Source of the DNA: Pipra filicauda
Lineage: Eukaryota > Chordata > Aves > Passeriformes > Pipridae
Direction of reading: 5' to 3'
Assembly: GCF_003945595.2 (NCBI RefSeq)
Contig: NW_024103729.1
Span: forward strand, 492,950 to 556,949
DNA: 64,000 bases
Shown: positions 36,011 through 48,500 of the stretch, one piece after another
Layout: every line of letters starts with the position of its first letter
Position numbering within the stretch: position 1 is the stretch's first letter
Translations under genes and position numbers: made by a program
The notes under the pieces: generated by a model
Seen by the model: the letters and a program-made list of their open reading frames with translations, nothing else
Databases searched by the model: none
What the model was told of the DNA's origin: nothing

Positions 36011-37637
36011 GTAATACACAGGGAAACACCATTCACCTGTGACTAGGGAAAGTCATCCCTGCCTTCTGTGTGCCTGCCCTGTACAGTAGATGCAAAAGGC
36101 ATGGAGAGAATGCCCAAACCACATATTTAAGGATGTTTTGAGACTGAAATTTAAGTATAATCTGTCCATCTGAATCTCTAGATCTGACTGGATGTGCCTT
36201 GTCACAAAGACTAAACTTTAGCTAGATCCCAATTTATGTATCTGATGGAAATGTGCTTATGACACATAAGTAGTCTGTTTTAAAGGGATTGCCCTTTATT
36301 GAGTGATGAAGTTGTAATCCATGCAGAAAGAAACCCTTAGTAATAGGTATATACAAAAAATGCACTTTAATCCAAATTATGCCACACATGACTATGCAAG
36401 GAGACCATTCAGGTGACAAGCTGAGAAAAGATGGGGGTTTTTTATCATGCACTGGATTATAAATTATCCACTTTACATTGTTGTATTATTATTTTATAAT
36501 GAATAAATGTACCTGCTTTACTGTTGCAACCAGTAGTATCACTTCAAAATGTTTTGAATGTTTTCCTTGTGCTTAGTTATTAAGGTCAAATTACTCTGCT
36601 TGGTTTTCCTGGTTTGTACATCGCAAATTGCAAGGAAATGGATGAAGGGGGAAAGGTGAATACCAGTTAAATATGAGTGTTGTTGTTTTTCTGTGTTGTG
36701 ATGGAACTTTTTATCTCCTCCAAGAGACTATTTAAGTAGTTATTAACGTGTAGCCATCTTTCTTACTAACTAAAAAACGTTTAGTTTAGTAACTGGGAGT
36801 TGAGTTTGCCGACAAAAGTTGGAAAAGTTTTAATAGGGAATGATCTTAAAGGGAAAAAAGTTTTCACTAGAGCTATCTTGGCCTTCTTGCCTTTATCTAA
36901 CACTAGTAGTTGAAATCATGTCTATAATGAAGTAATTCTATATATACTATTAGGTAAATTCCTTAGTGCTGCTAGGTGAGTATCTTTGGTGTTAAGCTCA
37001 ATATGGATGAACAATTTCAGTATTTGGCATCATAGACTGAGTTTCCTGATGGCTGTCACAATCCAGCAGTGCCAGAACCTGATAACTACAAACCAGCTCA
37101 GCCCTGTCTATGTAAGCTGCAGCCACAATAGCCAGGGTGCCCAGAAAACACTAGCTGGTTTTTATGAAAGCACTTGCCTGTGTGTGCTCCAGCCTCAAGC
37201 CAGTTGCTGGGCAGATATCTGAATTAATACCTGACTAAGTTGTACATAACTTTCCTTAAGATCCTGTGTTTTTGTGTAAAAGGCTCAGACCTGATTTCTT
37301 ATTCAATTTATGCATTTACAGTCTGCTCTGTAAGGTCTGTTGTCTTGGTGTGCCTATATGATAATGGCTCAATACAACATATGGATGGTACTTTTTTCTT
37401 GGGTGTATGTTACATTACATATGCATGGGGATGGATTATGTTAAAGCCTATGCATAGAAGATCACTTCAGAATTTCACGTTTCTTGGTTTAAGAGGCATC
37501 AAGAGGAATGTGGAGCACAGTCGTTTGTTTTAAGAGAAATATCTAGAGGCTTAATGCGTGGAGACAATTTACTGTCATATGTACAGCTATTGCAAAAATA
37601 ATATAAAGATATAAAAGGTATAAAGAAAATTCTTTAC

Positions 37638-37651
37638 CTAGTAGATGGCAC
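37638..37651 (+). promoter_or_regulatory. CTCF-like motif
   Basis: CTAGTAGATGGCAC matches the CTCF core CCASYAGRKGGCRS at 13 of 14 positions, differing only at the second base. It faces right, towards two left-facing motifs at 40666 and 51782. Occupancy is not known. Confidence 0.4.
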
Positions 37652-40600
37652 ACCTACTGGCATTAAAAAAGTTATTTTCATATTTTTATGATGATACCTA
37701 GTAACCCAATGTGAAAGAAAGCATAAACCATTACTTTTTTTCCCCCTACTAACTCACTGTAAGTGTTAGAGTAGCTGCATCGTAAGAATCAACAAGGGGC
37801 ACCTCCTTGCACAAGGATTTTCTAAAATTTGCAGTGTGAGCTAGATTTCTGTGTATGTGCTACTCTGGATTTGGTAAATGCTGGATGTAGTTTTCTGTGT
37901 TACCTGAAGCACTGTGACAGTAACAGGGACAGAAACAGTTCTCGATTGAATTGAATTTTAGGTGTAGCATCTGGTGAAAGATGAGTTTAAACCAGCAGTT
38001 CCAAGACCATGCAGTGCCTTTGGGCAGGGATTAGTATTTTGGTGATGAGTTTAAAGAGTTCCCATGCCAATGTAGCCCTGGTAGTTTGATTTTTATCATC
38101 TTTTCCTTTTGAAAATAACAGCTCTTGGTCACTTTATACTTTCTGCCCTCACTAGGAAGTGCTGTATGTTTTGTTTTCATTTAGCATCTATATATGATTT
38201 AACTATTTATTTCCAACTACACAGCATATCTGGAGTCTAAGAATATATTTGAAGCAAAGAAAGTAATGATTGCTATGCCATAATACTATTTTTCAAGAAG
38301 TTGAAAGATTTAAACTTTAGATGCCAAACTTCAGGTCTAGCAATTGCTGGTAAATAATAGCACAAGATACAAAAATCCATGGAAAGTTACTCTAGATTAA
38401 TGCCACGTTATTTTATTGTGATATTTGATCTCTTTGGTTTGAAACAGTGGCTTGCTTTCAGCCTTGTCAGGGGTTCACTCCTCGACTGCTGCAAGTTTGC
38501 ACAGCTTACCTAAACTCAATGATGACATTAAATTAATAATTTAGTCAGAAACCACGGTGCATGCATGACTCTCAAAACCAAATTCCAAGCAGGTTTCCTC
38601 TTTCAGTAAAGCAGGCAGTTACCATGGTGATGGGAAGTGTGCAAGAGCTAGAAGAGACAGAACAATGCATGACTTCAAAGTGCTCCCCTTCCCACCAAAA
38701 ATGTCACTGCTCCCCATTCCCCAGCAATTTCTATGCATCAAACAGTATACGCCAAAACACCAGAGGAGTTCTAAGAAACCTTTTGCACAAGCAGAAAGAA
38801 TAGCCCTATCTTCTGTCAAGCCAAGTCTTGCCATCCTCCATGTGCCTTCTAAACCTTCCAGTGTCTTGGAAAGTCTTCTGACAAAACCAACATCTTTATT
38901 CAAAAATCAGAATTAATGTAACCCTCTCTCACTACATTTTAATTTTAAATTACTGAGAACAATGGAATAATTAATAAAAAGACAGCAAAGCACATACTGA
39001 AAGGAAGCAACTAGTTTTTGGTTTGCAACTTGATCCTTCCTGCTCTGAATTTAAACATTAGTCAAGGCATAGTGGTAATGATAAAACTATGAAGAAATAA
39101 TACTTGATCTCAAAGGAATGTATTTTTAGTGTAAGATTTAAGACTAACTTTTTTCCTGACTCCCACCTACCATGACGTCAAAGAGGAAGCAGTATGATGA
39201 GAGCCAGGGTAGAGACTGCCCTGAGAGAGAAGCTTTGAACAAAGAGAGGAGGCCTGGAGCTTTGCAACAAACAAAGAAATGCCTGTGAATAAATGTGGAA
39301 CCCTGTAGGCAGTGGTAGGCATGGAATTCCATTAAAATGTGGAAAACAAGCAGTGAGCTCTTGGAAAGGTGGTGTGAGTGTGCAGTTGTTGTGCCCTATT
39401 CCACTTTGATTCCTACCAGCAGTGGGAACAGATGGTGCATTACACCTCCTCCCCAAAATGAACCATCGTCTGTGCTCCCACCCACCAATCCCAGCGCTGC
39501 AGAAGAGGCAGGGACCTTGGAACAGCGCTCCCTCATGCTGATTCTGTGTTGGTTTATTTCCGCTGAAATGATTTGCATAACACTAATGTAAAAGGGCTAG
39601 AAAATGATCATGTTGTCTTTAGGAGAGGGAAGAAAGACTCTCGAGGGAAGTATGGGAGGGCATATTGAACATGCATCCAATTTTTGAAGCTGAGCTAGTC
39701 AAGAAGCTTAACTTCAAAACTGTTGTAAAGTCTTGCTGCAGCAGATATCACCAAATAAGGTACCTAGGGGAAAATACAACTTTAAAAAGCAATTTCTCTT
39801 GGGGATGCTATGTTTTAAGATGTGTACCAGAAGACCAAAGAAGTCAAAACCATTCACCCAGCCCCTCCATATAAAAGTGTCTCTCAGACTTTAACAGAAT
39901 TATTGCATTAAATAGGCATACTGTCCTGTCAGTCTCATGAAATTATCCTGGCCACAGTCACATTGGCTAGGCTAGAAGTGAACTGAATCAATGCCCATTA
40001 AAGTTAATGCGAATATATTGAAACTTTGATTTGACTGTAAGCGAACATCTACGCAGAATTTTTCACTTCAAAAGCCTTTATTGCCCAGAACCTTTCTTTA
40101 GGGAGACTTCAAGGAGCTCGTGCCTTTTGCATGGTTATATTGGTGTTTTCTGGTCAACTTGTTCTCAACATCTGTGTTCTGGTGTGTGCTTCTGTGATAC
40201 CAGGTCACAAGAAATGCAATAGCAAATGGTTAATAGAGGAATATTATACACAATGCCCAAGAAGTCACAAGTCACTAGCAAGCTGTTGGTTTTTTGGTTT
40301 TGTTTTCCCCTTCTTTTCTTTCTTTTTTTTTTTTTACTTTTTACAGCTGCAAGGAGGAAATAAACATCAGAGAGGCACAGATTAGCAACTGGCTACTTAT
40401 CAAGAGGAAAGCAAACTAATCATCCTCTTGCTTTTATATTGTTTTGTTTTGCAAAGCTGGCTTAGCTGGATGTAATGGATACCTGTGTTGCACTGCACAA
40501 TTTTGGGTTGTACAATGGGTGTAGAGCACCCTCTGCTTTCTTTTGATCAAATGACACTCCTGGGCTTGAAGAGAAGGGTGTGTAGGGGGAACATCGAGGC

Positions 40601-40665
40601 TGTTTTCCTGTAGATTTTTGTACTGAAATCAGAAGAAAGAATTTGTCTATAGGGTTCATTAACTG

Positions 40666-40679
40666 TTGGCCTCTGCTGG
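40666..40679 (-). promoter_or_regulatory. Weak CTCF-like motif
   Basis: TTGGCCTCTGCTGG matches the reverse-complement CTCF core at 12 of 14 positions. It lies on the strand opposite to the motif at 37638. Confidence 0.25.
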
Positions 40680-40769
40680 CAGTAACCCATGTTATATAGG
40701 CCACCATTGTGCCATCCTCAAAAGAACTCCCTGATGGAGGCAAAGTCTAGAAGGAGAATATCTACTCTG

Positions 40770-41060
40770 AAGTTTCCCACCTTCCCTGAACTGTATCTGC
40801 AGAGCCACCCCAGGAGGGGAGAATGTGGCTTTGAAAAATAACACCTTTGTTATTCCAAGTGTTAGAGATGAAGCAGAGTTTTCAGATGGCCCCAAGGTTT
40901 TTGCACCCTTCACCAAACACAGATGGAAACTGGACTCTTTGAACTGCTTTGAAAATCTGTTACCCTGCATTGCTGTGGGGCCTGTGAAGCAGCCATTGCT
41001 AACTTCTGTCTGCCTGCAGTTTTTATGACCATGTGATGACAAGGGATTAAATAGCTTCAT
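40770..41060. other. Segment open on both strands, unknown
   Basis: On the minus strand 122 codons are open (40692-41060). On the plus strand about 86 codons are open, with a fairly protein-like stretch (NVALKNNTFVIPSVRDEAEF, then SDGPKVFAPFTKHRWKLDS) ending at a stop at 41026-41028. No family is recognised and splice sites are poor. It may be a decayed mobile-element or gene fragment. Opposite-strand openness weakens any single call. Confidence 0.2.
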
Positions 41061-44000
41061 TTTAGAAGCAGACAGCTTTTAAATGTAAAAATGAAAACCA
41101 AAATAAAACAAAAAACCCAATAATTCCTTGCTCAAGGCAAAACCTTAATAGATGCTGAGGTAACATTTCAATGAATGAGGTGAATTCTGAAGTAAAAATG
41201 TGAGCAGTTTAGAATTTAAAATTGTATCTTAGGCAATAGTTGCAAAACCTTTATAATGTTATGATCTTAGTAGATTGGAATCCAGAAAATATAGATTATT
41301 CTTTGTTCCCCAATTTAGGAGCTGTTGGAATTATGGTGTATGATACCATCACTGTTCCTTGTCGTGTTTTCTATTTAGTGCCTGTAATTTACATGGAATT
41401 ATTATAGAGGTGGTGAAAAAAATTTTCAATTTATTCATATAATGAAAACTTCTTTGACTTCTCTGAACTGTGTAGTTGATGGCAAATAGTGTAGAGCTTT
41501 CTACAGAAAACCACATTCTTTAACATTTTTATTGCATCTTATTTGTTCTTTCAGATTATCAGAAATATGTGTGCTTATGTAACTGCTCTTGGGTTATTAA
41601 AAAAGTGATAGCCTTTACGCCAACCTAATTTTATATATTGGGTTTAACTAGCAATAAAATTTTTTTTTCATATTTTTCTTTATTCTAGAAGCATTTAGTC
41701 TATTAGGAAATAAAAAGTTTTTTATAGAGACAAAGTGATCATTCAGATTTTGTTTTTCTAGTTCATTCACTAGGACTGATTTCAGATGCATGAACTAGAT
41801 GTGACATGCTACAATTTTCATCCAGTTTTCATGAGCATGACTGCTTTGGGCCAATTCAACAGCATGCTAAACAGCTGAATTATGTGGGCCAACACAGACC
41901 TCTGACAACCTATGCTGCACTCTGCTGTATTCTCATCCATCCAGGATATAAATCAGATGCGTGTGGAGGGTCTGGGTGGAGCGGTGGGCACAGGAGTCCC
42001 CAGACTGTGCCACCGTATCCTTTGGGCTGGAGCTTCCCTGAAGTCTCTTGACTCCAGACCCTTTTCATCTCAATAAAGTATGAGGATTGGCTTTCCCCTC
42101 AGCTGAGATCCTCTTCAGAAGTTGATTTGATGACCTGATTTTCTCCCCAGATGGTGAAAATTTGGACAGTCTGTGTTGGCAGAGTGTTTTGTTATAAGAG
42201 CTGTGAGATGTGTTTGTTAGCTAAGTGCTTGGAGGTGGAGCAACTTATTGTACTCTGATGTGGGCAAAAATAACATGTTTTTATACCATGTAAATGTCTT
42301 TTATAATGATTAGTTTTTCTTGAAGCACTCAGTGGTTCGGTGCACAGGAATATACTAGTAGTTTGAAAAATCCTTGTCTAAAAGTTCTGGAAGTTTGAAT
42401 TAGATTTGCTGAGGAAACTCTGCTTCTCCTCATGTCACTTCAGCAGTTCTGGCCCTGTCAAATGTTAATTTTTAGTTCAAAGTGCCTTACTGCATAAAAT
42501 ATAATATGACATATGCAACTGCAGACTATAAATTAGTTAAAACTATAAATAAATATTTTAGTCTGTCATCTGTTAGGAGCTGTTGTGGTGGCTTCAGAGG
42601 AGGTAAAGGAGTCACCTAGAACACGAACTGCCCAAGAGAGGATGGGAATACTTCAAGTTCTCTGCACGCTCCTCATCCCAAAGATGACAAAGGGCTTTTA
42701 CTTCTGGGAAAGGTTTCCTTTCCCCAGGAACCAGTGCTAAGAATTACAGTGTGAGAAGCCAGTTTGGGTCTACTGCCTTTCTGGATGGCACTTGTTACCA
42801 CAGTGAGGCTGTGAAGTTCACCACAGTTTTCCTCTGTGTTCAGTGCAACTTAAGCATGTACATGTTTAGTACAAAAGAAGTGTGTACTGTGTTGAATTGC
42901 ATCACATGAAATGTCAGTAATGACAGGAAATTGTATTACAACTCAAAGAACCTCATTGTCATAGTTGCAGCTTACATGGAATATTTAGCTTACAACAGAT
43001 GTGTCATATGTAATGGAATATTCCCTCTGGAAGTAATTTTTATGCCTTATTTTAAGTGTTACTATGCAAACAATTAAGGCATATACAGGGTCTTGTACCT
43101 TATCCTTTTCATGTTAACATGAGTGCAAAAAGTGTGCATGTGTGTATAGGCTACTATAATTACTAAAGAAAATAACAATAGAAATTTTTTTACCATGCCA
43201 GAGTGCTCTTTTTCACTTGCTAATAAAGGCAGAGGCAGTATAAGATGGAAGCTGGATAGTCAGTAACACGAGGTGTGGAGACACAGGGACAATGTGAGCA
43301 GTGATAAGCTGGTAACAAATCCTTAGTTCTTCCTCACCATTAATATTGCTGGTATTTCTTTTATACTCTAATTGAAATATTTCTTCTAATTCAGTAAGGT
43401 TTGAACTTTACTTTTTTAAAATGACTTTACAAGTCATTTTAACTTTGAGGACAGGTCAAGAATATTTTCGTGTTTGATTGCAAATTTAAGCTAATACTAG
43501 AAACATAAGGGTTTAAATTTTCTTTAGTAGAGGTCCTCCTGTAATTGGAAGGGATACACTTTCTCTACAAATTTTAATCACTAAGTTTAAAAGCTCTGTT
43601 AAGATACATGAATCTTCAAGGGCAATTGTCTAGATCATTATTAATTTCTTTTTTATCCCTTAGTAAGGGTCAGTCTAAGTCATATGTCACTAAAATCAGT
43701 AAAATTGTGTAACAACATTTGGAACAAGAACAAATATGCAGGCAGTGACATAAACCCATTTTTCTGTAGGTTAAGTAATTTTTCTACATTTTAAATCATA
43801 AGGGAAGTGTTTTTAAGAGCTTATTTTGCAAGTGTGAAATGTTGAAGGTGGAACTTTTACTCACTTCTTTTGCTTGGCAAACACAGTAAAATTGTTCTTT
43901 CAGATACAATCTTTTCTCCAGTGCCTTCCCAATTTCTCTAGGTCTTTGTATTATCCTTGTTTACTTTTCTTATGGATCAGTTCCATGCATATACATTTTG

Positions 44001-45345
44001 GTGGGGAGTGGTGGGGAGATAAATGACCACACTCTCTGGTTTCATGTTCTCTTCTTTTCTTCACAATTTCAAAATAGAGGAAGGTGGGAACTTGCCCCTG
44101 AGCCATCTAATCTCTCAGTTAATCAGAACTCGTTACTGTCCTCTGGACCTGGATTTTTTTTGTTTTTTGAAAAATTATTCTAGAGATGAACATACAGGCA
44201 CAGTCAACTATGTTGAGTAGTCAGAAGTCATTGCTTCTGTCTCTTTCAGGATCCCCTTTAGTTTAAATTTTTCAGTCTGACTGGAAGAAGAAAGAAGGAA
44301 AAGTTACTGTGCAATAAAAGTGAAAGAAACAAGAAGAAAACCCTCGAAGTATTTTATTTTGCACATTATTCTTTTACCCAGTGTGGGAAGCTTCCAAAAG
44401 AAATATTTTGTTTCTGTTGTTCTTTAGGATGTTTTCACTTTTTCATAGAAACACATCACTACTAGGACTGCAAGAATTTACCATTTTCAAAAAAGGCCCT
44501 GATCTTTGACAGATCCTAAAGATGTTTTACAGCTCAGACTTACTTTTGGACTGGTGGGTCAAGCACTCTGGTGCAGGAGGGATTAGCCTCAGTTTGTTGC
44601 TCCTGCAGGGGAGTGCCCTGATGAGGCAGTGAGTAATGATTACAGATTCCTAATTTTGATCAGAAATTGCACTTCCCAGAGAAAGCCTAACAGTAAAAAA
44701 CCCAACTCAATCAACACATACCTTTATAGTATTATATAAGTTCTTAGATGCCTTTAGTTTTGTAAAGATTCAAAGGTTCCAGACCAGTGGAAAGCTGAAT
44801 CTTGGCAGTGAGGGGGGAATGGAGAACAGTGAGGAAATGTAAGCACAGTTATTGCTCTCACTGACAAGCTAAGTGAAGTTCTCATATGCTTCAAATAAAA
44901 TCCTTCTGCATGTAGTGAGGAAGTGGGAAAAGGCGTATAGGATAGCATCCGTGGGCTGGGAAGGGTAAAATCCCCCACTGGTGATTAGAACCCTTGGTTT
45001 GTTCTGAGAGACCTGAGTCAGTGCTCAGTTACCCCCTGCTTTGTATAACTGATACAGGGTAGCTGTAAGTCCTGCTACAGGTGTAAATCTCCTGCTGCTA
45101 ATAGTCAAATTCTCTGCTGAAGTATAAATACCATACTGCAGATATTCAGTTCACATTGGCCAAAGCATTTTGTAACATTCAAAGATCGGTTCGTAAGTCT
45201 TTCCCTCTATGAACTTCATGCACATGTATCCCTTCTGCCTTTGCTGTATAACTACATTGATCACAACTAAATACTAGATCAGTTGGTCTTTTAACAGATT
45301 GTGCTCCTATCCCTCAAGGAGGAAAAGTGATCTGGTGTTTTGCAG
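41061..45345. other. A+T-rich non-coding stretch
   Basis: There is no supported gene. Strong acceptor-like words at about 41554 and 44430 are followed only by short open frames of 17-26 codons without donors. A perfect hairpin lies at 43426-43452. Confidence 0.5.
43426..43452. repeat. Perfect inverted repeat, 12-bp arms, 3-base loop
   Basis: TTAAAATGACTT is followed by TAC and then AAGTCATTTTAA, an exact reverse complement. It is A+T-rich, so any hairpin would be weak. No gene end lies next to it. Confidence 0.85.
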
Positions 45346-45531
45346 CTTGGATTTGTAAACATTGTGTTTTCTAAACATGTCACATGCTTTGGGGAAGTGG
45401 AGGATCTGCCTTTCTCCTTGTTCAGCTCTGCTTGGCAAACTATGTCTTTCTCTCATAGCACTGTTTATGATACTTTGAAAGAGATTTTAAATGAAAAAAA
45501 GGTCATATTAAGGCAGCTCAGTTGGTATTAA
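45346..45531 (+). other. Candidate terminal coding exon, unproven
   Basis: After a GTGTTTTGCAG acceptor-like word the phase-0 frame is open for 61 codons to a TAA at 45529-45531. It reads moderately protein-like, for example VTCFGEVEDLPFSLFSSAWQ and then STVYDTLKEILNEKKVILRQ. The donor options inside are weak, so it would have to be a last exon. No polyadenylation signal is obvious shortly after it. The family is unknown. Confidence 0.18.
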
Positions 45532-48500
45532 GTGCAAGAGCCGGATGGCTTGACTACAAAGGGACAACTGGGGGAGGCTTAGTTTAATAAGATACTTGTA
45601 GCTTATTAATGCACAATACTACAATCCCTTCTCCCTTGTGAATATCCCACTCAGAGTAAATTGATCTTGGTTACTGTAGCTTTGTTCTTCTCTTAGGCTC
45701 CACCACAGAAATTGGTTCTTGCACAGTGCAATATATTTTAGACTCTGCATTGACCCTCAGTTGACTCATGAACTTTTGAGTGCCTTTCTGTAGCTGGGTC
45801 CCACGCTGCCTGCCTCGAGCCACTCTGTCATGCAGAAGCCCAGTGCCCTCTGCCTCCTCCTTCATCCTGGGAGCAGGGACAGATTCTTCCCTTTGTGTTC
45901 TTAGGAAAGTGGTCCCAGTTCTTGGTGGTGTCAAGAAGGCCCAAACTAGCATTTTGGTATGTCCTTACCAGGCTTGAACTGTCAGCTTCTGGGTAAGAGA
46001 AGGCACCTTCAATCATCTCTCTAGAACAGCTGAAGCATTTGGTGTGCTGCACTGATTGCTGCTGATTGCACCAGATAAATGCTACTGATGTAACGTATTA
46101 CTGGCCTGTAGGTAAGTAATATGCTTATGTAACTATGGAATATGACACAAAACTTGGATACATCCTAAATATATGCCTAAAGAGAGACAGAAAATGACTG
46201 AGGAGCAGCAGATGATATTTTTGAGGCTCTCAGTTTTAAATTTAGGAAGGGAATAGACGTGAGCATCCTTGCAACCAGCATAGACATATTAATCCTCTAA
46301 ACAATAGTGGTATTTTTGCCACTATACTGTGAACAAGAATTGTCTAATGGACAGATACAGAAACCTCCAGTGAAACACTGTTGTTTCAGCCCTGACTCTT
46401 CACAATCAGAGACACTTTCATAAGTCTTGGAAGAGATTTTATATCTAGGCCAGAATGAAATGCTTAATTTTTGGAGACAGTGTGTAATCAGAATCACTCT
46501 TCCTGATGTTACACTATACCTACCAGTTCCAACAGCCTTTTAAATAAAATGAGATTGAGCTAGGCAAGTCTTTCCTACTTTCACATTTCAAATTGACTAG
46601 TCTTAAGACCGTGAATGCCATTTTCTCTAAGGAAGTGATGAAATGTGTTCTACATTGTTAGAATCCCGGAGAAACATTCATTTTTCATCAATAGCTAATG
46701 AATGCTGACACCTGTATCTTGGAGGTTACCAGACATGCAAGAGACAGTAAAAATGGTCACTGTGATCCAACTAGTGGGAAGCCATTATTTTCACAATTTT
46801 TTTTAACACTCTTTCTAATGAATCTGCAATATTCACTGCTGTAAATGACAAGCAATGTAACATCTCAGGTAAAACTCCCTGGTGTGTGGCTCTGCAAGAT
46901 TTAGACGTAGTCAAGCAATACTTTTCAGTGCACGAATGACAACTCTACATTTTGTTTTTTCACCTTATGCTGAACAAGTCACAGTAATTTGCATGTAAAA
47001 CACTTTCTGTACTGGCAGAAAGTCTTTGCTTTGGCCTCTCACCAGTGAGTTAATCCAGACTTTTAAATTGTTAATAACTGAATAAGCCTTAGATCCTGAT
47101 GCCTTTTATAATCAGTCACATAAATATAAATTATGTGGAAATTTGTGCTCTCCAGGGATGAGAAGGACATGAGAGCCTTGGCAACTATGAAGTAATTCAC
47201 TGGCACCTTTCTAATGTCTTGTACAATGTATAGAAAATATAGAAGCAAGTGAAAACAGTATTTGTTGGATATGATTTAAGAGAATGCAATGTATTTTAAA
47301 TTTCTAAAGTATTCTTAAAGGAAGTATTTTTGAAACAAGTTTCAAAAATTAACTTTTTGGTACTCAGGAAAAATATGCTAAACTATTAAGCAATTTGATT
47401 TTAGTAAACAAAAAAGAAACAACTTAGACTAATTAAATGTAGTCAGCACTTCTATAAAGAGGTCATCAGGGAAGAGTAAGACAGTTCTTGGGAGCAGCTG
47501 TAATCAATCTGAACACTTCAGTCTGAATGTGTGTGTGTAAAACTATTCAGAAATTACTTATATGGAAGAAGTTAAGATTTAATTCACATTTCTTAAAATG
47601 AAGAAATTCTGCCTGTTCTTAAGGGTTTCTGATGAGGAACACTGGGTGTACAGAAGCTGGACCTGTTGCGTATCTTTTCATGGCCTTACAATCTTTACTT
47701 CCTATTTTTTTCTATATTTTGGCATAGTGCAACTGTAGTTCAATGTCTCATTTTTCACCTTTTTTTTAATATTAAATACTTAGTTATTCCTTTGAGGCAC
47801 TTTTCTCTTGAAGCATTTGGAGTGCTATATTCCCAGCTGGCTGAAGTTTCTGAACTCACTGTTGTTTCAATATATTCAGGTTTATTTATTCACATGAGTT
47901 TAGAATCAGGGCTTGGAGTAATCGAGGTTTTTCTTTTTTTTTTTTAATGTGAACTCAATATGTAAATGTTCTGGCATCTCTTAATGCTAAAGGTCACCTG
48001 GCTGATTTTATTCTTTCTTTGGATTGCAGCAACTCTTGAAGAGTGTTAATTAATTGTAATTGTTTTAGTTAATCAGTTTCAGAGGATCAGGAACCTATTT
48101 TACATGCAGGAGTTGTTCACTTCCAGGCAGTTCACAGAATTGGTAAAAACTACCTTGGGTTAATTGTTCCTTTATTTTAGGAGATTAAGTAAGGGGTTTG
48201 TATGTAGTGGGTGACACTGGGTTTGGAATACAGAAGAGCTGTGCTAAGAGGAGAGTATGACTCCTTCATTTACAGGTAGGAGAAAAATATCTGAAACCTG
48301 TTTATCCCCCACCTTTTTCTGTTTGTTTTTGTTAAATTGAAGATAAATAAAAGTGCAAAAGAGAGGAACCCTCTCTGGGCTTGATGCTTCTAGCAGCATT
48401 CAAGGCTGCTTCATTGATAAGGACATCAGTGTCTTCCTGGCTTTGAATGATCAGTCCTGTTCTTTGAATGAAAGCTTGAGGTTTTCAAAATGCTGGGAAA

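Larger units (their letters stand above)
36011..40769. other. Non-coding stretch
   Basis: There is no supported gene. Open frames at 38561-38903 and 39178-39591 occur on both strands at once, a sign of chance. An octamer (ATTTGCAT, 39571-39578) lies in non-repetitive sequence. A long T tract ending in an acceptor-like TTTTTACAG lies at about 40320-40346. Confidence 0.5.

Noticed and set aside
40347..40385. Terminal exon after the long T tract (TTTTTACAG then 12 codons and TAG)
   Set aside because: The T tract is long enough to mimic an acceptor, 12 codons carry no information, and no polyadenylation signal follows.
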